64,000 bases of DNA from Chelonoidis abingdonii (taxonomy: Eukaryota; Chordata; Testudines; Testudinidae): positions 129,490,865-129,554,864 of the forward strand of contig NC_133773.1 in assembly GCF_003597395.2 (NCBI RefSeq), written 5' to 3'. Position numbers and translations under genes: made by a program. Of the stretch, positions 48,276 through 59,485 are shown in pieces. The stretch's first letter is position 1, and every line of letters starts with the position of its first letter. The notes beneath the pieces were generated by a model. It did not search any database and was not told the origin of the DNA. It saw only the letters and a program-made list of their open reading frames with translations.

Positions 48276-50203
48276 GGCCTGGTCTACACTATGCGTTTAA
48301 ATCGATTTAAAGAGCGTTAAATTGATTTAACGCTGTACCCGTCCACACTACAACGCCCTTTATGTCAATATAAAGGGCTCTTTAAATCGATTTCTGTACT
48401 CCACCTCGACGAGAGGAAGTAGCACTAAATTCGATATTACATATCGGATTACGGTTAGTGTGGACGCGAAATCGACGTTATTGGCTCGGCCGGTATCCAC
48501 AGTGCAACACTGACCACTCTGGACAGCAATCTGAACTCAGAGCAGCGGGCAGGTAAACAGAAAAGCCCCGCGAACTTTTGAATTACCTTTCCTGTTTGCA
48601 CAGCGTGGACTCTGATCAGCACGCGGTGGTCATGCGGTCTCAAATCCAAAAAGACTCCAGCATGGACCGTACGTGAGATAACTGATCTGATCGCTTATGG
48701 GGAGACAAATTCTGTTGTATCAGAGCTCCGTTACAGAACACGAAATGCCAAAGCATTCGAAAAAAATCTCCAGGGTCTACACAGCGCTGCTGACAAGCGT
48801 AACTGGGAAGCAGGACTAAAATGGCGCTGATGGAGGAGGGTGTACTTGAGGACTCCAAGCTATCCCAGTCCACAGCAGTCTCTGAAAAGTATTGCCTTCT
48901 TGGCTGATCCCAATGTCTGTAGTGTCAAACACAGTGTTCTGGTCGTCGTTCAGAAAGCTCCTCAGTTCCCCCATCCCCGCACCATAGTGAAGAAAAGGAA
49001 AGAAATCATTCTTACTTTCAGTGTGCACCCTAGTGTGTACTGGATGTGCCTGGTAGACGCTGATGCTACTAACAGTGAAGACACTATCCGCTCCTCTCCC
49101 GTCCCCGGAGACGTTAAGTGGAATGTACCTCCTCATGAACCCCTATGCCTAGAATGCTCAATATCATGAGGGAATGATTCCTGAGTTACTCCCTAGTGAT
49201 AGGACAGAACGGCTAATAGCATCTCAATCATAGCAAGGGGTCTCACCCTCTCCCTTTCCTGGGTAAAGATAAAGATTCTGTACTGCCTGGACTGTCATAC
49301 CCCCCCCCAGGGAGGCTGCTCCCCCTCATTTATCTCACTACAGAGTCTCTGTTTTTATGTTCTTCTGCATTTCTTCTATACTTCATGACACAAATGGGGG
49401 AGGGGGGTCACGCCACGAGTAACCCCAGTAAAGTGGGAGTGAGCAACGGGGGTGTGTTTGCAGGGCACCCGCTTGTACATACTGACCGGTAGCAGCTGTG
49501 CTCTATACACTGGTCCTCTAATCCACTTCCCCTTATTCTAGGCAGACTGACTCTATTTGTAGAACCCATAAGGAGGTTGACTCAGTATCCAAGTGTGTCA
49601 ATCCAATTTTTCCTTTGCGTTGCGCCGCTCGGCCGATTTCAGCCAGGGCACTCAGGTTAGCAGCGACAGTACAGAGGAGAGATAACCTCATTTCATTGCC
49701 AGTTTTCGTCCGCAGTTGCGGACCAGAACAACGGTAACCATCTCGCAATCATTGGCAAAAGCAAGTGAAATTGCTGTGTAGCGCTGGAGTATTGCTCTCG
49801 CTCCCGATCCAGTACGCATATGTGTGGAAAAAAAAAAAAGCGGAACGGGCTCCATGGTTGCCGTGCCGTATGGCGTCTGCCAGGCAATCCAGGGAAAAAC
49901 GCGCGAACGAATGTCAGCTGATGTTTTCCTGAGGAAGAAATGACTGACGGCATTTACCAGAACCCCCCGCGACAGATAAAATTCAACCTGAATGCATAGG
50001 CGGGGGACTGCGGGAACTATGGGATAGCTACGGAAGTGCTACCCACAATGCAACTCTTCAGAAATCAACGTTAGCCTCGGAGCATGGACGCACAACGCCG
50101 AATTACTGTGCCTAGTGTGGCCGCATGAAATCGAAATTATAATATCAGTTTTATAAAACCGATTTTAGCAAATTCGATTTTATCCCGTAGTGTAGACGTG
50201 GCC
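48276..50203 (+). mobile_element. PIF/Harbinger-type element (1928 bp) with a Myb/SANT-like remnant
   Basis: Termini GGCCTGGTCTACACTA and, inverted, GGCCACGTCTACACTA, 14 of 16 identical. TAA is duplicated at 48273-48275 and 50204-50206. The next layer inward is also palindromic (TTTAAATCGATTT-type). The interior carries an open frame at 48645-48827 and later degenerate sequence, but no DDE transposase was recognised. It therefore depended on another element for transposition. Confidence 0.8.
48645..48827 (+). pseudogene. Myb/SANT-like DNA-binding domain remnant within the Harbinger element
   Basis: A 61-codon open stretch begins SKKTPAWTVREITDLIAYGE and continues VVSELRYRTRNAKAFEK before a stop at 48828-48830. 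The pattern of Trp, acidic residues, then LR..RNAK.FEK fits the Myb/SANT-like domain of the DNA-binding partner protein of Harbinger transposons and of related vertebrate genes. The expected second tryptophan is Tyr here, and the third helix region is shifted. It sits alone between the element's ends, without a start codon or a complete downstream frame. Confidence 0.6.
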
Positions 50204-50560
50204 TAAGACACAGCCCCGAATATTGGCACGATCCTGATAATGTCGAGACATCTGGTCACCCTGTGTGTGAGTATCTCCATCACATTCTCTGCAGTGAAGA
50301 CTGGTGCAAAGAATTCATTTAGCTTCTCCGCAATGGCCTTGTTTTCCTTGAGTGCTTCTTTAGCACCTTCATAATCTAGTGGCCCCACTGATTGTTTGGC
50401 TGGCTTCCTGTTTCTGATGCACTTAGCATTTTTTAAAGATAGCTTCCATTTAATTTATCTATAAGGTGTTGGACCATCCAGAACCATTGTTCTGAGTTTA
50501 CTGTCTTCCATCCCACTTTTCTTTGACTTTAATGAATGAAAGGTCCATTTAGATTATTCA

Positions 50561-51329
50561 TGTATTCATTTCCTTAAAACAATTGTGGCCAGAAATAGTG
50601 GTAACTGCTCTATGAACTTAATCCTGCTCCTCTGGCAGCCAATGGCAAAATTTTCTTTTACTTCAGTAGGAGAGGCTAGCAACACACGCTTGTCTGTCGT
50701 TGTAATAACATCTGCATGTTTGTGAAATGCACAGCCCATCGTTACCATATAGTAGATCTTGACAACCAAGGACTTTGTGACACTTAAAATTCATACCGCA
50801 AGCAGCTGGGATCTGTGTAATGGACTTCAGTAGAACAGGACAATGGTACAGCATGCTTGCAGCAGTGAAGATTATACTGCTGAGGATTCATTGGAATGGT
50901 TACATTTTCCTTTTTAGGCTGAAGATGGAGTGTGGGCTGGCAAAATAATCTATTAATATGAATGATAATTCACTTGGCTGAAACCTGAAAGTTATTTCAA
51001 GGGTTGTGACTTATGGCTGTGTTGAAATCCGCCCATGCAGGCAAACACTGAACTGCAATTAGTCATGGAACTCTCACTTTCTTAAATGCTAAATTGTATT
51101 GTGCAGGAAAAGAGAGACAGAATGCATTCAGTAATGTAAGAGGCCAAATGCTAAGCATTACTTACAATGGCTTGAAGTTTGGAGGAAGGAAAATATAACG
51201 AATGGGGAAACTCCTGGACTCGTTTGCAAGGCTGAAGAAATAAGACCACTATTTTTATACAGGCTAAGGGGAAAGGTGGCTTTTGGGGTTAAAGTGCTGC
51301 TGGAGTGGGGTTTAGTGGTCTGGGTTGAA
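50561..51329. other. Intergenic sequence, nothing assigned
   Basis: AT-rich, no recognised feature. Confidence 0.4.
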
Positions 51330-51460
51330 TTCACAAGCCTCCTGCTGATTCCCTTTGCAACCTTTAAACAAGTCGCTTAATCTCTCTGTGCTAGAGCTCC
51401 ATCAGCATAATGGGGAGAGTAATGCTTACATGTAGCTGAGGCTCTGATATTGTGGTGATG
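51330..51460 (+). repeat. MIR-like SINE
   Basis: AACAAGTCGCTTAATCTCTC, then TGTGCTAGAGCTCC and CATAATGGGGAGAGTAATGC follow MIR order. Confidence 0.6.
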
Positions 51461-51488
51461 GGAATGGGAATCATACAAATACCTAGAC

Positions 51489-52686
51489 CAGTAGTCCCCA
51501 GACTTTTGAGGGACACGCCCCCCCCTTACCCTTGTCCATGCCCCTTTGTTCTCTCCTCCCCCCCTGGGGGCCTAGAGCAAGGCTAGGGCAGGGGATGGGG
51601 TAAGGGGGCTGAGGCTGGGGCCACAGCCCGGGGTGGGTCTGGGCAGGGCCGTCCTTAGGATTTGTGGAGCCCTATGCAAGTTACCTGAGGGGAAGGCGGT
51701 GGGGCTCCACTGAAGGCGGTCCCCAGTCGGCACTGCTGATCCCAGTGTGTCAAGCCACCCTCCCCACACGTGGACCCCCAGAACTTGCTCCCCACCTGGC
51801 GATGCCCTTCTCTCCACTGCCTGCCTGGTGCGGCTTCTGCTGGGCCTTCCCTCCATTGCCCCCCCCCCCCCCCCAGTGTTGCTTCTGCAGGGCACTCAGG
51901 TGAGCTCAGGGCTTCTTCCACCCCATGGCTTGGGCTGTCTGCTTGAGTGCCCATTTTTCTGGAGGTCCTATATTGGCCGGTGAGGGGCTGAAGGAAGTGA
52001 GCATTGGGGAAGGGGCTTTTCACGTTCCTCCTCCTTTTTCTTAATTTCCCACCCGCCCTGCTGATTGATTGTCCTGATTTCCTCGCAGCATATGTGCAGA
52101 GTGAGACGCTGGGTGCAAACTGCACACAACCCCAGCCAGCCTGCCTACGGGTAGGGACAGCGGAGTCAGAGCTCAGCACAAACAGAACAGGGTGAGGGCA
52201 GGAGCAGCACTGCAGCCAGGCCCACAGCCAGGTGCCGCTCTGCTCCTGGCCCTCCCCTGCTTTGGCCTCAGGGTGACCAGATAGCAAGTGTGAAAACACT
52301 GGGACAGGGATGGGGGGCAATAGGCCTCTATATCAGAAAAAGCCCCAAATATCAGGACTGTCCCTATAAAATCAGAACATCTGGTCACCCTACTTGGCCC
52401 CAGGCCAGAAGCAGAGCCATGGCCAAGAGCCCAGGCTGCAGGCAGGCGCGGGGACGGGAGTGGAGTGCAGCCAGGCCCTCAGCCAGATGCAGAGCTGAGG
52501 CTGGGGCTGGGGCCAGGTGCTGGGTCGGGAGCTGGGGGTGGGACCGGAGCACAGCTGGAAGTGGAGCGGGGCTGTTTGACGCGCTCCCTCTCACCCCCTG
52601 TGGGGGCTGGCTTGGGGTTGCCACCCCCCACGAACATTCCTTCATGCCCCCAAAAGGGGGCACACCCCACAGTTTGGAGACCTCTG
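51489..52686. mobile_element. GC-rich hAT-type element (about 1.2 kb) with nested insertions
   Basis: Starts CAGTAGTCCCCAGACTTTTG and ends inverted CAGAGGTCTCCAAACTG. Flanks ACCTAGAC (51481-51488) and ATCTAGGC (52687-52694) agree at 6 of 8 positions. A different GC-rich unit begins near 51644 (GGGCCGTCCTTAGGATTTGT), and a complete small MITE lies at 52270-52391. The frames of 100-221 codons at 51572-52729 arise from CpG-poor, C-rich repeat sequence on both strands and are not genes. Confidence 0.7.
52270..52391. mobile_element. Complete small MITE of the AGGGTGACCAG family
   Basis: 13-bp perfect terminal inverted repeats AGGGTGACCAGAT and ATCTGGTCACCCT. The internal text GGGACAGGGATGGGGGGCAA and GGACTGTCCCTATAAAATCA is also seen in the split copy around 48216-50262. 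Confidence 0.8.
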
Positions 52687-52694
52687 ATCTAGGC

Positions 52695-53065
52695 AGATCT
52701 GAAGCATAACCAACAGTTGTACAGTGCATGTGCTACCATATTTTCAGTGCTGTAAGGGGTACAATTCAGCTGAACAATTGGCTCTGTGTTGAAACTATAC
52801 ACGTTAATTGTCAGCCTGAAAGCACATCATCTTAAATTCAGTTTGCTTTACTACAATGTGTGCTTCTAAATTGTCCCAGAGCCAACTCCCAAGAGGTCAG
52901 GAGTATCTGCTATCCCTATGGTAGCTAAGGGAAACTGCAGGTGCTCAGCACACTTTCACATCGGGCCCAATGTAAATTAAGTGCTTTTTAAAACCACCTG
53001 ACACGTGTTTTAAAATTTTAAGCATGGAATTATGTGATGCTCATAAACTAATGGAGGAGACGAAT
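52695..53065. other. Intergenic sequence, nothing assigned
   Basis: No recognised feature. Confidence 0.4.
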
Positions 53066-53148
53066 TTCAAAGCAGTAGCTGTGTTAATCTGTATCCGCAA
53101 AAAGAACAGGAGTACTTGTGGCATCTTAGAGACTAACAAGTTAGAGGT
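53066..53148 (+). repeat. Interspersed repeat fragment (GCTGTGTTAATCTGTATCCG type)
   Basis: AGCTGTGTTAATCTGTATCC, then GCAAAAAGAACAGGAGTACT and TGTGGCATCTTAGAGACTAA. Relatives lie on the - strand at 59375-59485 and start at the window end (63978-64000). Family name not certain. Confidence 0.7.
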
Positions 53149-53562
53149 CCTGAAAAACTATTACCAATAACTGTCACAGAACTCAGATGCAGCTAATCAG
53201 TATACATACGTTTGTGATCGAGTTTGATGTTGTTTTACAGCGCAATATTAATGACCTGTAAGGTGGTTAACAATAGACATTTAGGGCCAGTCTACACACA
53301 ATTATACTAGAATATTTATATCAGTAAAGCTTATTCCCCTTCAAGTCCCTGTTCTGCCTGATTCAGAGTGAATTCTTTTTAACTTATTTATTTTGATATC
53401 CATTTTCTCTCTCCACCCATCCCCATCTATTTCTTCCGCAAATGAATGTGAAAAGCTCTTTAGGCTTTCATTAACCCTTGTTGCTAAAGATTTTTACCAG
53501 TGGTTTTTAATGCACGTTTTAAGCACCTATCTAAATATTTACCTAACTCCTCTGGACACATT
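53149..53562. other. Intergenic sequence with a MITE-end-like fragment
   Basis: TTAGGGCCAGTCTACACACA at 53281-53300 looks like one Harbinger-type terminus without a partner. Confidence 0.35.
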
Positions 53563-53565
53563 TTA

Positions 53566-53815
53566 GGCCATGGCTACATTGGCGCTTTACAGTGCTGCAA
53601 CTTTCGCGCTCAGGGGTGTGAAAAAAACACACCCTTGAGTGCTGCAAAATACAGCGCTGGGAGCGTGGCTCCCAGAGCTGCAAGCTACACCCGTAGAGGA
53701 TGTGAAATATGTGCAGCGCTGGGAGAGCTCTCTCCTAGTGCTGGCGCTGCGATCACACTCGCACTTCAAAGCACTGCCGCGGCAGCGCTTTGAAGTTTCA
53801 AGTGTAGCCATACCC
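53566..53815. mobile_element. Harbinger-type MITE (250 bp), TTA target duplication
   Basis: Termini GGCCATGGCTACATT and inverted GGGTATGGCTACACT. TTA lies on both sides (53563-53565 and 53816-53818). A CpG-richer interior with CAGCGCTGGGAG and CAGCGCTTTGAAG motifs. Frames across it on both strands are by-products. Confidence 0.8.
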
Positions 53816-53818
53816 TTA

Positions 53819-54105
53819 GTCTACTGGCAACATCGTGTGTTTCCTAGTACACGTTAACTGGCTGGTAAAAGGTGTTTGGGTCTCTCAAGTACATATGTGT
53901 TTTAGAGCCACTATTTTTTTTAAAGAAAAAGTAAAACAGGAATTAATTAGAAAAGAAACTACATTTTTGCACGATAATATTGTGTGACTTGAATCAGGAA
54001 ATCATTGCTGAGGATACTATGCACTTGCATAGCAAATGTCACGCAAGGATTTCTCAGCATTGTGCAGCATTAAATAATGGAGTCCCTCAACAATCACCTT
54101 TGGAA
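53819..54105. other. Intergenic sequence, nothing assigned
   Basis: AT-rich, no feature recognised. Confidence 0.4.
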
Positions 54106-54270
54106 TCATCATTCTCATTTTACAGATAAGAGATCTGTTGCACAGAGCTAGGCTAAGCGATTTGCCTTAGAACCAGAGTGGCAGTCTGGGGCACATATAG
54201 GAGTAGAATTCTGATCTTCTGACTCTCAGTTCTGTGCCTTGCGCACAGAACCATCCTTCTTCTCTACATT
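54106..54270 (-). repeat. MIR-like SINE, - strand
   Basis: Antisense MIR phrases: CATTCTCATTTTACAGATAA, GTTGCACAGAGCTAGGCTAA, then GAATTCTGATCTTCTGACTC. Confidence 0.7.
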
Positions 54271-55700
54271 AACTATAAAGCTGAACCTCAGTGCCTTTAA
54301 CTTGCATCATTTTTTGTTTATGGCTTTTCTGGCAGCTGAGTAGGACACTAAGCTTGTCAGCCTCAACTTCTGAATATCCCGGGTGCTGTTGCTTTGTGAA
54401 ATAATAACCAGAATGTCAATGAAATGGATTTTATGCATGTGTCTATGGTCTACTTTTATTTTTTATTTCATTTGGGTTGCTAACTCAGTTCAATATATCT
54501 TGATGCAGACTCGCACAGAGGGTTGATGGTTGGTTTGGATATTTTTTTCCCTGAAAGGAGGAAGCCGTATGACAGTTTCTTACTAGGGGGAATGTGCTGT
54601 GTACGTTTGATCTTCCTTTCAGGACTGCAAAACACTGCTTTCAGGAGACACCAGTTAACAGCACAGGTTCAGGCTTTCCCCTACTTCCATGATGCAACTG
54701 GATACTTGCTTCATCTGTTCCCTTTAGTCAGTTCAGCCTTAGGAAGGGAAGAAAGCTGCTCTCAGTTTAACGAACGCCAGCTCTGGCCTAGTTGTGCTCC
54801 ATTGTCTCTGCGGTGTCCGCCCTTTCGGCCAAGGATCTCAGCATAAAGCAAGCTCCAATTAGAGAAAAAAGAGAAAAGAAAATAGATAGAGGCAAAGTTA
54901 GTCGGCTTCTCCAAATCCATAACACATGGATTAAACAGATGGAATCACGTGGCCAGTTGCTTTGCTGCAGCCTGGCCTCCTAAGCAGGTGGTTGTGATTC
55001 AGAGGGGCATTCTGGAAATGATAAGCAGTTTGCCCTTCTAATTCATGGCTACCCAGCTTACAATGGCCATATGTTGATTACAACTTGACTTGGCTCCTGC
55101 TGTTGCAGGAATTGGAACATATTTGTACCCCTCCAACCACATGCACAAAAAGCCTGCCATAAACAGTAAAAAAAATAAAAAAACCCACAAATATCCAACA
55201 CTTGTTGAGTGCAGGTTTGGAGACCCAACCATGGTACAGAACCCCATGAGTATGATTCCTTGAAGGGCTAATTGCTGACTGCCTTTCATTAAGCGACCAT
55301 CACTGTGGTCCCTGCAGTATTTTGAACGTTTGTTCCAGTGGGCAGATGGCCCTTTGCTATAATACAAGGAGACACATCTAACGTTACAGATGGATTATTA
55401 TGTCGATTCATCGCTAGAAGAAAAAGTTAACTCCCAATAGGGGATTCATTTGAACATTAATCCTTCTCTAGCTTATGTTCCACTTCCATGTTGCTGGTGC
55501 TTCCTCTCTGGAACAAAGTTCTCCATCACTACTGCTGGTGCTTACCCTCCCCCTTGCAAAAATTAAAAATACAAAGTGTTGTAAAATGCCAGTGTGAGAA
55601 TAAATATGGTCCTTGTTGGGACCTAGTCTTGCTAAGCGCTGGACACCTTCAGCACCTTTGGAAGAGTGGTGATAAGCTATGTGGATACTACTTGTCTTTC
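54271..55700. other. Intergenic sequence, nothing assigned
   Basis: Open frames at 54523-54983 and 55038-55367 lack splice sites, domains or protein-like composition that I can support. Confidence 0.4.
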
Positions 55701-55703
55701 TAA

Positions 55704-55802
55704 GGGTATGTCTTCATACCTGCCGGATCTAGTCTAGTCTAGATGTGATAAATCAACCCCCAGCACTCTCCCATCCCATCCCCCCACAGTGTAGACCAGT
55801 GC
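55704..55802. mobile_element. Short Harbinger-type MITE derivative, TAA target duplication
   Basis: GGGTATGTCTTCATACC at the left, CAGTGTAGACCAGTGC at the right. TAA lies on both sides (55701-55703 and 55803-55805). Only 99 bp; may be an internal deletion product. Confidence 0.45.
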
Positions 55803-55805
55803 TAA

Positions 55806-56155
55806 GTCGTGCCAACAGAGGTGTGGGCCATTCCCAGAGTTTGTGATCTACTCATGTCACTGGTTGGGCAGGATAGAGACTTCGGAGAACTCGGTACATT
55901 CTGCAGAAGGAAGTGGAGTTGTTCTGAAGCTCAAGGTAACTTTCCTCTTCTAGAAAGTGTTTTTCTGGACCCAGCTCCTATCATGGATATTGGCTACCAT
56001 GAGGAGAAATGTTAAGGTTGGTTCAAAAACCATTCACAAAACACATGCCTCTCCTGCTATCCCAGTGCAGCACAGATTTGATTATACTGCCCTCCGTCAC
56101 TTTAGGATCTAAACAACTCACAGACTAACTTTATCTGCAAAAGACTTGGGTGATT
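55806..56155. other. Intergenic sequence, nothing assigned
   Basis: No feature recognised. Confidence 0.4.
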
Positions 56156-56325
56156 TAGCAATATGATTGCACCCAGTGTACAACTGGGGAAGCAGGGCAC
56201 AGAGAGGCTAAATGATTTGCCCAAGGTCACACAAAGAATCTGTGGCAGTCAAGCACTGAACTTGGATCTCTGTCCTGACCTTTAGGCTAGTGTCTTAACC
56301 ATGGAACCATCCTCCTCTCTATTTG
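56156..56325 (-). repeat. MIR-like SINE, - strand
   Basis: TACAACTGGGGAAGCAGGGC, ACAGAGAGGCTAAATGATTT, GCCCAAGGTCACACAAAGAA and a final CTTAACCATGGAACCATCCT follow the antisense MIR order very well. Confidence 0.85.
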
Positions 56326-56958
56326 ACCTTAAAATGCAGTGCTGTTCTGAACTGTGCCACTGTGGGATACAAAGTTTGTGTCTCACTGATTCCACATTAA
56401 ATATGACTAGTTCATGAATTAAAAGCTGTTTTTTCTAACTGCCATGTCTGAAAACTCACCTCAGGGACTGAATGTCAAGCTGGGTTCTTCCTGGCTTGTG
56501 TATCATCTCCAGCAATAAAGATTTTGCTGCCCAAATGATGCCCTCAGTTATACCTGTGCAACACCATTATTCACTATAGATGGGGATTAAATTTGATTAT
56601 GAAGTTAATTTCCCTATCAGGATAGAATATTAGAAGAGATATCAGATATCAGAATCCATCAGTTGCCTTGGAGTTTTATATTTGCCCTAACTTGAAATGC
56701 CTGTGTTCGTTTTTAGAGTGCTGCTGCACAAGCAGTTTCTTTTGACTGATTGTGTCAGTGATGTCTGGATTGCTTACGGAGGCTGAAAGCTGTATTGTAT
56801 GCACCATAGTCTGAAAATGTCCATGGTCATCAAGACTGGGAGGAACTCCACTCAGGTAAAATGTATTTATTAGCGTATTTATTAAGAAACAGTTGTGGGT
56901 TCTGTTGGAGGGGGAGATATTTGGCAGTGTTTCCCCGCTTTCCCCTCTCCCCCAAATG
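56326..56958. other. Intergenic sequence, nothing assigned
   Basis: No feature recognised. Confidence 0.4.
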
Positions 56959-57610
56959 ATATCATAGAAGATTAGGGTTGGAAAAGATCTCAGGAGGTCA
57001 TCTAGTCCAACCCCCTGGCCAGACCCAGCTAAATCATCCCAGCCAGGGCTTTGTCAAGCCTGACCTTAAAAACTTCTAAGGATGAAGATTCCACCACCTT
57101 CCTGGGTAACCCATTCCAGTGCTTCACCACCCTCCTAGTGAAATAGTTTTTCCTAATATTCAACCTAGACCTCCTGCACTGCAACTTGAGACCATTGCTC
57201 CATGTTCTGTCATCTGCCACCACTCAGAACAGCCTAGCTCCATCCTCTTTGGAACCCCTCTTCAGGTATTTGAAGGCTGCTATCAAATCCCCCTCACTCT
57301 TCTCTTCTGCAGACTGAATAAGCTCAGTTCCCTCAGCCTCTCCTAGTAAGTCATGTGCTCCAGCCCCCTGATCATTTTCGTTGCCCTATGCTGAACTCTC
57401 TCCAATTTGTCCACATCCTTTCTATAGTGGCGGGGGGCGGGGGGGAGAGGAACTCGATGCAATACTCCAGATGTGGCCTCACCAGTGCCAAATAGAAGGG
57501 AATAATCACTTCTTTCCATCTGCTAGCAATGCTCCTACTAATGCAGCCCAATATGCTGTTAGCCTTCTTGGCATCAAGGGCACCCTGTTGACTCATATGG
57601 AACGAACTAA
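56959..57610 (-). mobile_element. CR1 LINE 3' region, - strand
   Basis: The + strand starts ATATCATAGAAGATTAGGGT then TGGAAAAGATCTCAGGAGG, the reverse complement of the CR1 3' UTR. The - strand frame at 57029-57223 ends with [22 protein letters not shown] text typical of the CR1 ORF2 C-terminal region ([20 protein letters not shown]). A G-rich insertion lies at 57429-57446. 5' truncated. Confidence 0.85.
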
Positions 57611-59374
57611 TTGGACAAAAACTCTAGAAAGACACCACTTGATATGAGCCAGCAGCAATAGGTAGGGAGGTTTCAAAGGAAACATTTTAGAGTCTCAGCT
57701 TGGCCCAAAGTTTTTATTATTGGGAATTCAGTACAGTTTCTATAAGTCAGTGTATAATTGTGCTGGGGTGCAAGTTAACTCTATTCAACTGACATCTCAT
57801 TGAGCTGTATGAATTGGAAACTGTGGAGGAGGAGGAAGAGAGAAAGGCAAGAATAGTGACAGACAAAAAAGAGAGGAAATGAGAGAAAAGGAGAAGGAAC
57901 TCCCTTTCTCTCTCAGCCTGCTTCCAAGTGAAGTGGTGGTGAGGTGAGGTGAGGAGGTGGGAACATGCAGTAAAAAGGGATCATGTAGGGGCTTTGGTAA
58001 CATGAAAATTCCTTGCAGCATCTCCCGGGACTGGGAGAACAAGTCCACACTGCTTATTCTAGAGAGGGTGACTTTTTCAGTTTTGAAGGAAGATATTAAA
58101 TTTGATTTCTGCTCGCAGTCTGAGGGAAGATGTGGAGCTGTATTTTCCTAATGTACAACGAGGATACATTCTTTAAGACTGGATGGTCCCAATCCATCCT
58201 TATCAAGGCTGAGCAGGCAAAGCCTAACAGAAGGAATAAAGGGTTGTCCAGTGCTTCTGAGATATAGTTTCAGATGGCTGTCCACGGGAGGGTTAGCATG
58301 TGGAAGGAGTAAAGGCTGTGTGATTGAGGGGCCTGTGAATTGGTTCTCTCATGTTCCTGGCCTGTGGGACAATCCACGCTGGAGAAGGGGGAGAAAAAGC
58401 TTCAAGTCACAGACTCTGGGAGCCGCTTATCATGTACATTCCAGACTTAACCAAGACAGGCACTATCACTTCATTCACCTTCCATCAAACAAAACAAGAG
58501 TTCATTCTCTCATTCTGCTTGAAAATGATACATTCCGTTAGAACCAGGCACACCATGTCTGAGCACATCACCACTCCTCTGGAGGAATTTATCTGCCTAC
58601 ACTTTGCTGGCCAGTGTTGCTAATTGATACCAGCTCTCTGGCACTCTTCCTGACTCTTATTGAGGAAAAAGTAGAACAAAGAACGTGGACTCCCTCTGGG
58701 AGATAAAACTTGGAAATAAATTGCCATCCAGCTGAATCTGATCCATTGGCTGAGTCACCCCTGAGAGGTCTGGTGTGGTGTTCCCCTTATCAATGGATTA
58801 ACACTAAACACTCAGATAAGAATATTAAATTGCAGCTATTCAAAATGAATGGTAAGTCACTACTTGTACTTACCGGTGATTATTGACTCTGCTGTAAGGA
58901 CACCGGGCCCTGTGTGGAGCTATTTTGCACTAGGAGACATTATATTAAAGAGGATACAGGATCTACTACTACTATGGTGCAACCCAAGGGAGATCTCTAA
59001 TTATCGAAGGTCAAGATTTTCACAGATAGGAACTTAAAGTCAGATTCCTAAGTCCTGATATAGGCTATTGAACAAGGCTCTAATTCAGCAAGCGCCACTG
59101 CAGTCAATTATACAGACACATGAAATCAAGTTTCATTTGCAAACTCAACATCATCAGTTTGGGCTTGAACAGGGACTGGGAGTGGCTGTCTCACTACAAA
59201 AGTAATTTCCCCTTTCTTGGTATTGACACCTCCTCATCAATTATTGGCAGTGGACCACATCCACTCTGACTAAATTGGCCTTCAACGTTGGTTCTCCACT
59301 TGTGAGGTAACTCCCTTGTCTTCATGTGCCAATATATATTTATGCCTGTATCTGTAATATTGACTCCATGCATA
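57611..59374. other. Intergenic sequence, nothing assigned
   Basis: A purine-rich stretch at 57820-57960 includes a short GAGGT run (GGTGAGGTGAGGTGAGGAGG). Open frames at 58251-58623 have no support. Confidence 0.4.
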
Positions 59375-59485
59375 TTTACCCATGAAAGCTTATGCCCAAA
59401 GAAATCTGTTAGTCTTTAAGGTTCCACCAGACTCCGTGTTGTTTTTGTGGATACAGACTAACACAGTTACCCCTCTGATTCATAA
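59375..59485 (-). repeat. Interspersed repeat fragment, - strand relative of 53066-53148
   Basis: CATGAAAGCTTATGCCCAAA, TCTGTTAGTCTTTAAGGTTC and GTGGATACAGACTAACACAG are the reverse complement of the family described at 53066. Flanking GGCACATGCTTA and GTTTAAGTGCTATACTGAAT belong to an older L3-like repeat split by the insertion. Confidence 0.65.

Larger units (their letters stand above)
48216..50262. mobile_element. Small MITE of the AGGGTGACCAG family, host of the Harbinger element
   Basis: The left part ATGGCAAGTGTGAAAAAGTG and the right part ending CATCTGGTCACCCT match the complete copy at 52270-52391, which allows the split halves to be recognised. The left terminal repeat is lost at the CR1 junction. 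Confidence 0.75.
46525..50560 (-). mobile_element. CR1 LINE, - strand, interrupted by nested DNA transposons
   Basis: The 3' end at 46525 reads, on the + strand, AACATAAGAACGGCCATACT then GGGTCAGACC. The reverse-transcriptase region lies at about 47300-48200. The text breaks near 48220 and resumes near 50263 with GAGTATCTCCATCACATTCT then CTGCAGTGAAGACTGG, which is CR1 sequence that belongs directly next to the left half. Multiple stops and indels, inactive. Confidence 0.85.

Noticed and set aside
51655..52320. 221-codon open frame on the - strand, longest in the window
   Set aside because: It runs through GC-rich hAT-type repeat sequence and a MITE. Overlapping frames occur on the other strand, and the composition is low complexity.
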